Assembly (NCBI GenBank): GCA_025403435.1
Contig: CM046333.1
Span: 31,455,521-31,519,520 of the forward strand
Origin: Artocarpus heterophyllus
Taxonomy: Eukaryota; Streptophyta; Magnoliopsida; Rosales; Moraceae
Direction: 5' to 3'
Length of the DNA stretch: 64,000 bases
Shown: positions 11,067 to 22,871 of the stretch, one piece after another
How the letters are laid out: the number at the start of each line of letters is the position of its first letter
How positions within the stretch are numbered: position 1 is the stretch's first letter
The notes under the pieces: generated by a model
Databases searched by the model: none
What the model saw: only the letters and a program-made list of their open reading frames with translations
Told to the model about the DNA's origin: nothing
Translations under genes and position numbers: made by a program

Positions 11067-12489
11067 TTTGTGTATTTAAATGGCAGACTATCATCTCCAT
11101 CTAGGAATTATTATTTAATTTTAAATTTGTAAGAATTTTGTAAGTAAATAATCATTTGGAGAAGACAGACTTAGAAGATAGATGATAGCATTCTATAGGT
11201 ATTTCCTTAGTCTTTAAAACTTTATGTTTTTGAATTGTTGAAAATAAAATTGAAAAACTATGTAAAACTATATTTTTTAAAAAAACGTGATTTCTGCTCG
11301 GTTGGCATGTCAAACCCTCTAGTTTGGCAGGCAGATGGTTGTAGATCGGCATGCCAGACATGAGATTTGGCAAGCCGTCTACGGGGTAGAAATCTAGTGG
11401 CTCTGGTAGCAGGCCAACCTTTCAATTCAATAGGCCGATCTATCATGACTGACAGGCCGACCTAAAAAGATCGAAAGCCTGGAGGGTCATGACTGGCAAG
11501 CCGATCATACGATTGGTAAGCCGATAGAGAGCTATGATTTTTCAAGAAAAGGTACGTTTTAAATGTAGTTTTGATTTTGTTTTTGTGACAATTTTGAGAA
11601 ACATTAAATTTAAATATGACAAAAAATATGGAGTATTTGATTTATGCGGGATTGAAGACTTGAAGATGGAAGTTACATAAAGAAGGATACGATTTGAAGA
11701 TTCAAGGATGAAGAATCGATAATATGTTTTGATTTATCTCTTATAATCTTTATTTTCTTTTCTCTAGGGTGGAACCATAATATTCCAATTATTTATTATT
11801 TTGCTTATGGTTTTGCATGATTGCTTTGCTTGTCTGCATTATAATACGTTTTTCCATGTATATTGATAACATGTCATATATAATAGGGAGTGCCGCTCGT
11901 TAAAAATTGTTCATGATGTTTATAAAATAAAACCATGATTTCAAAAGATTAAGTAGCAGAAGGTTTTTGAAGAGAGGACCTACAGCCTCCATCGTTGGTC
12001 CATAGGTAGCACATGGTGGTTCCGACCCCTAGGAAGGGACTTCATCATGTATCGGGTTGGATTTCTAAGAGGATAAGGTATTTTAGTATGATTCATGGTT
12101 GCACACCCCTAGGTGATGATTATAAATCATTGATAAAATATTGAAACGATGGTTATACACTTATGTTAATTTTATTATTAATCTCCCCTATGAGCTCTGT
12201 TAATAAAATTAATGGCCAAAGAAACAATTATTAATATATGCTGGATCATATCAGTCCTGGATGGCATATATTAATCATGAGAGGATTCGTGTTCCTGATT
12301 GAATTTGGCAAGACTCCCCTAGGAGCATGTTTAATTCTGAGTTGGAAATTATCGTTGTAAGGTTGTGATATTTTCAAGGTTTTGATATATAAACACATTT
12401 GTATGCTATACATGATTGTGTTATCTTACTAAATTATTATGATCTGTTTGCTTATGTTTGGTATTTGATTCTTTATTGTAGATTAAAAA
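11067..12489 (+). other. Non-coding; possibly LTR and leader of the following copia element
   Basis: AT-rich, no open frame of note, and no recognisable primer site or LTR ends. Around 11290-11530 short GGCATGCCAG- and GGCAAGCCGAT-like words recur. A loosely similar text occurs at 46800-46960, so both may be old LTR sequence. A stretch near 11960-12060 (rich in CCTAGG and GGTCC) also looks like retroelement leader. This assignment is weak. Confidence 0.35.
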
Positions 12490-14496
12490 ATGTCTAAAAA
12501 TACTTTATCATCGATACTTGATAAAAACCAATTAACTAGAGAGAATTATAATGATTGGAAACAGAACCTAAACACCGTCCTTTCCTTTGAAAAACTCAAA
12601 TTTGTGCTGACAACTCCGTGTCCTCTCGAGCCTACGGGAGATTCTACTAATAAGTAAATCCAAGCTTATGATCGCTAGAAAGATGCCAATGATTAGGCCC
12701 GCTGCTATGTTATGGCCAGTATGAATAACGTGCTATAGGCTCAACATGAAGATTATGAGACTGCGAAGCAGATGTTGGATAATCTTGAAGACATGTTTAG
12801 AGGCCAGGCCCTAACAAAATGGTAAGGGGCACTTCAAAAACTCTTGAACTACAAGCAGATACCCAGGACGTCTATGAAGGAGCATATGATGTTTGTCATG
12901 GGTTAACTTGCTGAGGCTCATACCAATGGAGCTGACATCGATGTTGAAACTCAGATGACTATGGTCTTTAAAACTCTGTCTAAGGAATTTATCTTGTTTA
13001 GGGCTACTTTTAATTTAAGCAATGGATGGGATATGACCTTAACAAAGTTGATGAAATAGTTACAGGAGTTCGAACTGCTGATCAGGGAGTCTCCTGCTGG
13101 TGGTGAGGCCAATTTGCCAGCTGCCTCTAGTTCCAATCCTAACCCAGGGAATGGAAAGAAGCAATAGGCCGAGAACAGGAAATCTTCTATTCCTCTAAAC
13201 GGCGAGATGAAGAAGAAAAAGAACCCAAATAAGTTAAAATGCTTCTTCTACAGGAAGGTCAGGCACATAAAGAAGAATTACAAGGACTTCCTTTCCCGAG
13301 GTGGTATGTGTGATCTTTTGTATTTAGAAACTTGTTTAGTTGAGGAATCCAGTGACACCTGGGTCATAGATTCTAGAGCAACTAATCATGTTTGTGTTTC
13401 TCTATACGGGTTCAAAAAAATGAGAAGTCTACTTCGTGAAGGCTTTCCACTTCGGATGGGCGATGGATCCTTGGCCTTAGTTGAAGTAGTGGAAGACGTC
13501 CATCTTCATTTTGATAATTATAGGATTTTAATTTTGCGAGATTGTTTTTATGTTCCTAAATTTAAAAGGAATTTAATTTCTATAGTTTGTTTATTGAAAG
13601 ACTCCTATTTGGCTTTTTTTAATAATAAAGTGGTGATTCGTAAAAACAAGTCTTTTATCTGTTCTGGATGGATGCAAAACAATCTACATTTTATCAAACC
13701 TAATATAGACTTACTGCTTAATGTTGAGATGAATGATAATAACTTTAAAAGACTTAAAACTTCTCACTCTAATAAGACTTATCTTTGGCATTTGTGACTG
13801 GGTCATATTAACCTAAATAGGATTCAAAGGTTGATAAGGGATGGACCTTTAAGTCACTTAAAGGTGGAATCTATACCACAATGTGAATCTTGTTTGGAGG
13901 GTAAAATGACCAAAAGACCATTTAGGTCTAAGGGCAATAGGGCCGAAGTGGTTCTAGAATTTGTGCATAATAATGTTTGTGGACTGATGAACATCTGGGC
14001 ACGAGGAGGGTATGAGTACTTCGTCACTTTTATTTATGATTACTTAAGGTATGGGTCTGCGTACCTGATGCACCACAAAAACGAAACTTATGACAAGTCT
14101 AGGGAGTTTTGGGTTGAAGTGGAAAAAGAATTCGGTAGACCTATAAAGGCATTTCGATTCGATCGAGGTGGAGAATACCTTTCTGATGAGTTCTTGGGAC
14201 ACTTATTAGAGAATGAGATTTTATCCCATTTGATTGCATCGGGCAATATGCAGCAAAATGGCATGGTGGAGAGAAGGAATCAGACTTTGTTGGACATGGT
14301 CAGGTCCATGATGAATTATTCATCATTGCCTTTCTTTTTTTTTTGGGATATGCACTACAAACCACATGTTATCTTTTGAACAATGTGCCTTCAAAATTGG
14401 TTTCTAAAACTCTTCACGAGTTGTGGATGGGCAAGAAGACATCCTTAAACCATATTCGCATATGAGGATGTTTGGCTCATGTCTTCTTTAAGGATG
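12490..14496 (+). pseudogene. Ty1/copia gag-protease-integrase remnant, truncated
   Basis: ATG at 12490 opens a copia-type gag (MSKNTLSSILDKNQLTREN, then NDWK), interrupted by several in-frame stops. Then follow a CCHC-like knuckle in which Cys 2 and Cys 4 are Tyr (CFFYRKVRHIKKNY), a protease motif with DSRATNH (Gly to Arg in the usual DSGA), the GAG-pre-integrase segment (LGHINLNRIQRL, CESC) and an integrase core with FRFDRGGEYLS and NGMVERRNQT. A frameshift lies near 14340. The element stops at about 14496, just after GCLAHVF, where CR-C sequence begins; RT and RNase H are absent. No intact product is possible. Confidence 0.88.
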
Positions 14497-16728
14497 CGAA
14501 TAAGCACGCAAAACATGATTCATTAATCTCATGAAAGTACTAGGTGCATTAGTCAATCCACAAGACATAACTAACCACTCATATAAACCATGTTTTGTTT
14601 TAAATGTTGTTTTCCACTCATCTCCCTCTTTCATTCTAATATGATGATAACCACTTTTCAAATCAATTTTTGAAAAGATGCTAGATCCATGCAATTCATC
14701 TAACATATCATCTAAACGAGGGATAGGATGGCAATACTTAACTATTATGTTGTTGATTGCTCGACAGTCTATGCACATCCTCCAAGACCCATCTTTTTTT
14801 GGTACTAACAATACCGAAACAACACACGGGCTCATGCATTCTCTTATGTATCCCTTCTTCAAACGATCCTCGACTTGACATTGCAATTCCTTTGTCTCCT
14901 CTAGATTTGTCCTATATGCTGGCCAGTTTAGAAGACATGCTCCGGGTATGAAACCAATTTGTTGTTCAATCCCTCTAATTGGTGGTAAACTGGCTGGTAT
15001 TTCTTTAGGAAAGACATCTTCATATTCTTGCAAAAGAGAGACAATTGAACTAGGCAGAGTGGAATTTAGTTCACTAGTGTTTAAAAATGCCTCCTTGTAC
15101 ATAAGTACAATCATTGGCTAATTTGTAAACAATGCTTTCTTCACATCACTCACTCTTGCATAAAAATTTGATTTTCTCTCTGTTTTTATCTCAATGGTCG
15201 GTGGTGTATTAATTTTGGCCCTCTCAATTTTTTCTCTTTTCTTCTCCTTGTTCTCGGCCTACTCTTCTTTTTTTCTCTCTCTGGCCGAACACACTCTCTG
15301 CACTCCCTCTCTTGATTTTTTTTTCACTCAATCTTTTTTGCTCACTCTCTCTTTGTAACCTCACTTGATCTTCATAGACTTAACCTAGAGTTAAAAGGGC
15401 TAGAGTGTATCGCTTCTTGTTATGCTAAAGAGTGTATTGGTTGGTGTATCCATTATGCATGGCCCTTCGATCAAATATTCAAGGCCTTCCAAGCAATAAG
15501 CGGCCGGCTTGCAAAGGCACGACATCACACAAAACTTCATCTTCGTACCTATCAATTTTGAAAGATACCAACACTTGCTTTGTGATCCGTACCTCTACAC
15601 TATAATCCAACCATTGTAACTTATACGGATGAGGATGTTTCATTGTTGGAAGCCCAAGTTTTTCAACCATTGTTGTACTTGCCACATTCATGTAGCTACC
15701 TCCATCGATAATCATACCACACACCTTGTTGTTCACAAAACATCTAGTGTGGAAAATATTCTCCCGTTGAACATCATCTCCTTCCTTGGCCTGCATGTTC
15801 AACGCCCTTCTCACTACCAACATCTCTCCTTGGACAGCAAGTTCCATTCCTGGTGCATCCTCCAATTCAAGCATAGAGTCACAATTGGACTCGAACTCAC
15901 TTTCAGTTTCAATTTCACTGTTGTCCCGTATCACCATTATTCTTTTATTTGAGCATTGGCTGGCTATGTGTCCTTTTCCCTGACATTTAAAACACTGAAT
16001 ATCATGATTTCCAATAGTGGAGGGATTAGTTTTACCTTGTGGTTTGGCTTTGGCAAGTTCTCCGTTATTTTCTAGTCTAGGTTTTTAGTCGGATTTGTAC
16101 TCCTCCTTCCTAGTAAAATTCGGCCTCCATGTAGTGGTGGTAGAGTTAGGGTTTTGACGTACTGCACCCCTCCTCTTAAGCTGCTGCTCAATCTTTATAG
16201 CCATGTGCACCATATCCTTAATGTCTACATAATGGTGCAAGTCAACCGTGTTGGCAATTTCATGGTTCAATCCAGCTAAGAATTTGGCCATGGTAGCCTC
16301 TCAATCCTCCTCTACATACGCTCGAGCCATAGCTATTTCCATCTCCTTGTAGTAGTCCTCAACACTCCTATTACCTTGTGTCAATCCTTGTAGCTTTTGA
16401 TACAACCCCCAATAATAATGAGTTGGCACAAATCGCTTTCGCATCACTGTTTTCATCTCTGCCCATGTATCAATGGGATGTTCACCGTTTTGCCTTCTAC
16501 TAATCATCAATTGATCCCACCAAATAATAGCATAATTGGAGAACTCGGTTGCTACCAATTTCACCTTCTTTAATTCGGCGTAGTTGTGGCAATCAAACAC
16601 AAATTCCATCTTCTGCTCCAACTCTAAATAAGCCTCTGGATCACTCTTACCTTGGAAGGATGGAATTTTCATCTTGATGCTACTCATGTTGTTATCTTCC
16701 TAGTTCCCAGCTTCTCTAAACCTGTGTC
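14497..16728 (-). pseudogene. CR-C element: partial RT, protease and gag
   Basis: Minus-strand fragment, related to but distinct from CR-A and CR-B. From its gag side (right): gag core 16301-16687 (SIKMKIPSFQGKSDPEAYLE), C-terminal gag 16085-16291, CCHC knuckle near 15975-16015, protease with IIDGGSYMNVAS in 15479-15937, a spacer with stops, and the RT N-terminal half 14497-15114 up to LMNHVLRA, before the YFDD box. It is cut at 14497 by the junction to the copia remnant and at 16728 by B2. The rest of its gag and leader lie beyond B2 (36373-37135, 41738-42118), and its 5' LTR is at 43856-45768. RNase H, integrase and the 3' LTR are lost. Confidence 0.85.
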
Positions 16729-17481
16729 TGATGGAGACTTAGGGTGCTCAAATGCATGGAAGGTGGTTGACCCAATACAAGTTCCTGCTGGACCAGTCAC
16801 AAGAGCCCAAGCTAAGAAATTCAAGGAAGCACTAAATGGGCTGATTCACGAAATATGGAATCAAGAAAATTTGTGCAAGCCCATTGACCCAGGCCCACGT
16901 CAACCACAACGGTGCGTCAATTTGATCCAAGTTCTAGAAGAATCCGGATGAGTCAAGCTTGAAATCAGCTCAAATTTTGCAAGATCAAGTCAATGGAAGA
17001 ACTTTGGAAACTTTCCCATTTTGGCACACATGCGGATTATTTGCACTTTCCTTTAATTGTTGGGTGTGTAAATGACTGAAAATCAGCCATTAAGACTTTC
17101 CTTTCTTTTGGTTTTTATTTTAGGCTTAGTAATTATGTTTGAATTTGTCAACTTTTCTTTTTGGGCAACACTTTGTAATTTTGGCCTGTAAATAGGCATT
17201 TCCAAGGTTAATGAAAGGACGGATGTTATTTTCTAAGAGAAATAATTCCTTCTTTGGTTCTTTGACGAACTGCACGAACTCTTCGGATTAATCCGAGCGT
17301 TTAACCCCGACTTATCAATCAAGCTTTCCATCCTTGATTGTGGCGTCTACGACATACAAAGGTTCTTGCTACGATATAAGCAACAGGTCGTGGTGACTTC
17401 CTTCCAAATCTGAGTAGAAACGATCTTAGTGCCTTCTTATTGATAACGGGTTTCGTCAGTATATTGGCGAGGTTCTTATCA
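16729..17481 (+). repeat. B2 5' LTR
   Basis: TGATGGAGACTTAGGG to GAGGTTCTTATCA, 753 bp. The first ~220 bp are the coding tail ending at the TGA after LEESG. Conserved hairpin at 17309-17347. Confidence 0.95.
17309..17347 (+). other. LTR hairpin unit, CR-B form
   Basis: GACTTAT, stem CAATCAAG (17316-17323), 9-nt loop CTTTCCATC, stem CTTGATTG (17333-17340), TGGCGTC. Same frame of invariant bases as CR-A, different but complementary stem. Confidence 0.7.
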
Positions 17482-17483
17482 TT

Positions 17484-18050
17484 TGGTATCAGAGCCTCGG
17501 TTCTAGCCTTAGGTTTGTCTATCCTTATTTGTTTCTGAATTCTAATTTATAACTTAGGTTCTATTCTATTTTAAAAAAAAAGTCAAATTTAGAGTCTTAA
17601 AAAAAAAGATCCGAAAAGAAAAGAAAAAAAAAGGAAAAGAAAAGAAAAGAAAAATCAAGAGGATCCAAAAAAAAAAAAAAGTCTGGAGACCTTCCTTAAA
17701 ATTTTTTATTTCCTTTCCATTGTTTGAGTGTCCAGGTGTCTGAATTTGACCTCACCTCATAGTGCAAAAAAAAAAAATTTACTTCATTCTGAACTGCGTA
17801 TCAAAAAGTGTTGCTGAATTTGTTGCCGGATAGATTTTATTGTTGTTTGTGTATTTCCAAAAGAACTGAAAGAGAGAATAAGCGAGTTAAAAGAAAAAAA
17901 AGGCAAGAGTGGTGAGAACATTCGAGGGTAAAAGCCAATTATTCGAGTGAAACACGAGTGAACTGAGTTACCAAGTGATAGAGCAAAACACGTGAGGGAG
18001 AGAAGTAAGGTCCTTTATTATCTAACGTTGTTTTGTAGGTTTTTTTTTTA
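17484..18050 (+). promoter_or_regulatory. B2 primer site and purine-rich leader
   Basis: TGGTATCAGAGC at 17484-17495 matches the initiator Met tRNA 3' end. A strand of almost only A and G runs from about 17572 to 17690, with GATCCGAAAAG at its left part and AGAGGATCC at its right part. Close to gag (about 18021-18039) is ATCTAAC followed by TTGTTTTGTAG, which looks like a branch point and 3' splice site. Confidence 0.75.
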
Positions 18051-20697
18051 AAAAAGAATCCGAATCAAGAAAGAGAAGCCGAAGATGATATTCCACAACA
18101 AAACGTTCCCAATCTTCAGTTGCAAGCATTAATGAGGCAAATGGAACAGCTGTTGACGCGAGTGCTAGAGCCCATTCATGAGAGATTAGATGAGGTTGAT
18201 GCTAGAACACGTAATAGGCAGCCACAAAACATGCAAAATAGGCAGAGGGGTGGATTGGATCTTTCGGAGGAAGATGAATAAGAAGAGTTAGAGGAACAAC
18301 CGATAAATAGGGGCAGATTTAGGCGTGGAAATTGGAATAGAGAAGCTAGGGACCAGGAAGACAATAATATGGGAGGTATTAAAATGAAGATTCCGCCATT
18401 CCAAGGGAAAAATGACTCCGGAGCTTACCTAGAGTGGGAGAAGAAAGTGGAGATAGTGTTTGATTGCCATAACTATTCATAGTTAAAGAAAGTTAAGCTT
18501 GCTGCAATTGAGTTCTCTGATTGTGTGGTTGTATGGTGGGATCAGTTGGTAATGAATAGGCGACGAAACTGAGAACATCCGATTGAGACATGGGAGGAGA
18601 TGAAAACGGTGATGAGAAAGCGATTTGTACCTAGCCATTACTACCGGGAATTGTACAAAAGGTTGCAAGGACTTAGACAAGGAAACAGGAGTGTGGAGGA
18701 ATATTATCAAGAAATGGAAATAGCCATGATACGAGCCAATGTTGAAGAAGATCGAGAAGCAACCATGGCAAGATTTTTGCAAGGGCTAAATTCGGATATT
18801 CAAGATAGGGTGGAGATGCAACACTATGTAGAGTTAGAAGACATGTTGCACATGGCCATCACAGTAGAGCGCCAGCTCAAGAGGAGGGGTAGCTCACGTG
18901 CGAATGTTAGTTCAGCACCTTCTTCATGGAAGCTGAATTGTGGGAAGAGAGAAGAGAAATCGGTTGCTAGGCCAAAGTTCGAGCCAAAACCAGCCACGGC
19001 TAGCCCTTCAAACCAAGGTAAACATGATTCATCCACTTCTCGAAACCGTGATATTAAATGTTTCAAATGCCAAGGCAGGGGTCACATCTCAAGCCAATGT
19101 TCGAACAAAAGGGTGATGGTGTTACGGGACGACGGAGAGGTTGTTACAGATGACGAATCGGACGAGGACTCCATGCCACCATTGGAGGACATGGATGAGG
19201 AGGAGTATGCTGTCCAAGGTGAATTGTTGGTCACTCGACAAGCCCTTGGTGTGCAATCCAAAGAGGAAGAAGAAGAGCAACGTGAGAACATTTTTCATAC
19301 TAGGTGCCACGTGCAGAACAAGGTATGTAGTGTGATAATAGATGGAGGAAGTTGTACGAACGTTGCTAGCACTACTATGGTTGACAAATTAGGGCTGCCA
19401 ACGACCAAACATCCTCGACCTTACAAGTTGCAATGGTTGAATAATAGTGGTGAAGTGAAGGTAACTAAACAGGCATTAATTTCGTTTCGCATTGGTAGAT
19501 AAGAAAATGAAGTTTTGTGCGATGTAGTTCTAGTGGAAGCTGGACACTTGTTACTAGGTTGACCATAGCAATTTGATCGTAGAGTCAAACATGATGGCTA
19601 CACCAATAAATATTCTCTTGTGCACAACCAGAGAACATTCACTCTTGTGCCAATGACACCAAAACAGGTTCATGAAGATCAAGTTTGATTACAAAAGGAG
19701 AGTGAACAAAAAGGTGAGAATGAGAAAAAGAGAGAGAAAGGGAGTGAAAATAATGAGTGTTGGAGTGCAGAGAGAGAGTTCAGCCAGAGAGGGAAAAAAG
19801 ATAGAGGGGCAGAGAAAAAGGAGAGAAAAGGAGAGAACATTGAGAGAGCCAGTACAAAAGAAGATTTGGCCAATGAGGAAAAAATAGAGAGAAAAACAAA
19901 CTTTTATGCAAGAGAGAGTGATGTGAGAAGAGCTTTGTTTTCTAATCTGCCGATGATTTTACTCATGTACAAGGAGGCGTTATTAAACACTAACGATCTT
20001 GATTCCACCTTGCATAGTTCTGTTGTTTCTCTTTTGCAGGAATATGAAGATATCTTTCCCGAGGAAACACCGCAAGGTTTACCTCCAATCCGCGGGAATT
20101 AAATTGACGCACCGTTGTGGTTGATGTGGGCCTGGGTCAATGGGCTTGCATAAATTTTCTTGATTCCATATTTTGTGAATCAGCCCATTTAGTGCTTCCT
20201 TGAATTTCTTAGCTCGGGCTCTTGTGACTGGTCCAGCAGGAACTTGTATTGGGTCAACCACCTTCCATGCATTTGAGCTCCCTAAGTCTCCATCATTCCT
20301 GGAGTAATCCCAAACTGACCAGCCTATAGGAGTAATCCTGAGGAGACAAAGGAACTCCAACGGCAGGTAAGTGAGTTGATGGAGAAGGGACACGTGAGAG
20401 AAAGCATGAGCCCGTGCGCCGTACCGGTTTTACTTGTGCCTAAGGAAGATGGGACTTGGAGGATGTGCGTTGATTTTTGAGCCATCAACAACATCACGGT
20501 AAAGTATCGACATCCCATTCCTCGCTTGGATGACATGTTAGATGAATTGCATGGTGCTTGTGTGTTTTTTAAAATTGATCTAAAGAGTGGATATCATCAA
20601 ATTCGCATGAAAGAGGGAGACGAGTGGAAGACTTCTTTCAAAACAAAACAAGGCTTGTATGAGTGGTTGGTAATGCCTTTCGGTTTAACCAATGCGT
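18051..20697 (+). pseudogene. B2 gag, protease and RT N-terminus
   Basis: Gag-pol frame without the ATG used by B1: the codon before NPNQEREAED is AAG. Stops include TAA at about 18279 (for Leu), TAG near 18481 and TGA near 18570. Gag core, one CCHC knuckle (CFKCQGRGHISSQC) and protease IIDGGSCTNVAS are recognisable in the open stretch 18600-19502. The Lys/Glu spacer follows, then the RT start to 20098, a reverse CR-B LTR fragment, and RT again from 20296 to 20696, with a Cys codon changed to TTT and another changed to TGA. A3 cuts it inside RT, after FGLTNA. Confidence 0.9.
20099..20295 (-). repeat. CR-B LTR fragment inside B2 pol
   Basis: The first ~197 bp of a CR-B LTR (coding tail from GDLGSSNAWK to the LIP region) in reverse orientation to B2. 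The outer end at 20295 is a true LTR start (complement TGATGGAGAC). The inner end is broken, and about 20 bp of pol around the insertion are missing. It is a deleted solo LTR. Confidence 0.85.
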
Positions 20698-21495
20698 GAT
20701 ATGAACCCCGCCAAGAACTGACGCAACCCTAACCAAGATTGGTTTCCAAGATCAAAATTCCTAACCGGTTTTGGATGGAACCGCGACCCGATGCCTAACC
20801 AGAAGCACGATCCTTGGTATGTGAGGATGCCACAATCAGCTATGGATGGACTGATTGGTAAGTCTTGGTATGTGAGGACGCCACAATCAGCTATGGATGG
20901 ACTGATTGATAAGTCTATGAACGCCACGAAAATTTCTGATAAGTTTGAAAAGTTCATTTAGGAACCAAAGAGAATTAAACCTCAAATTGTGTGTTAATAC
21001 TTGTCTTCAATTGATTGAAATTCGTTACAATATATAGGAGTTCCTATGCAAATTTTCAGCTCCTAATTCCCCATGGAATTTCGGGCAAATCAATTACCAA
21101 ATCACCTAATCTAAAGCAAATAAGGTAAGTTTCCTTAATGGCTTAAAAGCTTTACAATAATAGAAATAAACAAACGAAAAAAGGAAACTAGACATTAAAA
21201 GGTCATAAGCTGATTCTTCTCGCCATGTGTCGACTCAAAACGGGAAAGTAACTGAAATGGAAATTACTCGATCCCTTCTAGAGCTTGAATCACGCATTTG
21301 TTGGTTTGGTTGTCGCATGCAATTCCCTCAATGGGCCTCCATGCAATGGCTTGAGCCCAAGTTGCTTGAATCAGCCCAATAAGTGTTTCTTTGAACTTCT
21401 TCGCACGAGCTCTCGTAACCGGACCAATGGGAACTTGAATTGGATCTGAATATGTCTCCCACGTGCTCTTGCTTGTGCTAATGATGTCCTCATCA
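20697..21495 (-). repeat. A3 3' LTR (799 bp)
   Basis: Left end TGATATGAACCCCGCC, right end TCCTCATCA, followed by the PPT complement TTCCCCTCCTCTT. Two hairpin units lie near 20818-20920. Confidence 0.93.
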
Positions 21496-22871
21496 TTCCC
21501 CTCCTCTTGAGAGGGATTTGTCCTCAAATCGCCGCCTGCATCAAAAGGACTTAGATCAGAAACATTAAAGGAGGCACTTACACCGTGCTCACCTGGCAAG
21601 TCTAGCTTGTATGCATTATCATTGATCCTTTCAAGGATTTGAAAAGGACCGTCCCCTCTAGGCAACAGCTTGGATTTCCTTTGTTCCAGAAACCGTTCCC
21701 TGCGTAAGTGCAACCACACCCAATAGTCGGGCTTGAAGATGAGCTTGCGACGACCTTTGTTGGCTTGTTCAGCATATTGTTTAGTCCGTCGCTCGATGTT
21801 GAGTCTTGCCTTCTCGTGTATCTGCTTAACAAGGTCAGCTTTTCTTTTTCCATCTAAATTCACATGCTCAGACAAAGGTAATGGCATTAAATCCAAAGGA
21901 GTTAAAGGATTAAAACCATAAACAATTTCAAACGGTGAAAATTGAGTAGCAGAATGAACAGATCGATTATAAGCAAACTCAACATGTGGTAAACACTCCT
22001 CCCATGTTTTGATGTTCTTTTTAATGACAGCTCGCGACAAAGTAGACAAGGTTCTATTCACAACTTCTGTTTGATCATCGGTTTGTGGGTGATAAGTAGT
22101 TGAAAACAATAGTTTAGTCCCTAACTTAGCCCACAAAGTCTTCCAAAAGTTGCTTAAGAACTTGGTGTCCCTATCATAAACAATTGTCCTAGGCATACCA
22201 TGAAGTCTCACAATTTCCCTAAAGAACAAATCAGCAACATTGGAAGCATCATCTGTCTTGTGGCATGGAATAAAATGGCCCATCTTGGAAAACCTATCCA
22301 CAACCACAAATATCGAGTCTCTTCCCCGTTTAGACCAAGGCAATCCTAACACAAAATCCATCGAAATATCAGTCCAGGGTTCACTAGGTATTGGTAAAGG
22401 GGTGTACAAACCATGTGGCTGCACTCTTGATTTAGCCTGCCTACAAGTTACACATCTACCACAAAGCCTCTCAACATCTCGTTTCACATGTGGCCAATAG
22501 AAGTGTTCCTGCAACATAGCCAAAGTCTTCAATACTCCAAAATATCCCATCAATCCTCCCCCCTGGGATTCTCTCACTAGCAAATCTCTTAATGAACAAT
22601 TAGGCACACATAATTTATTCTCCCCAAACAAGTATCAAGCTTGATACTCAGTACTAAAGTCACGGTCATCAGCATATAACTCTTTAATGTGTTCAAAACC
22701 CAGTAGTTTAGCATTAAGAGTTGAGATTAAGACATACCTGCGAGAAACTGCATCGGCAACGACGTTTTCCTTACCTTGCTTGTAGCGAATGACATACGGA
22801 AATGTCTCTATGAATTCTACCCAACGAGCATGCGTCTTGTTCAGCTTGTGCTGGCCCTTCAAGTGTTTCAG

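Noticed and set aside
17484..17495. Match to the 3' end of initiator Met tRNA, possible tRNA gene
   Set aside because: Only ~12 nt match, always two or three bases from an LTR end; it is the primer-binding site.
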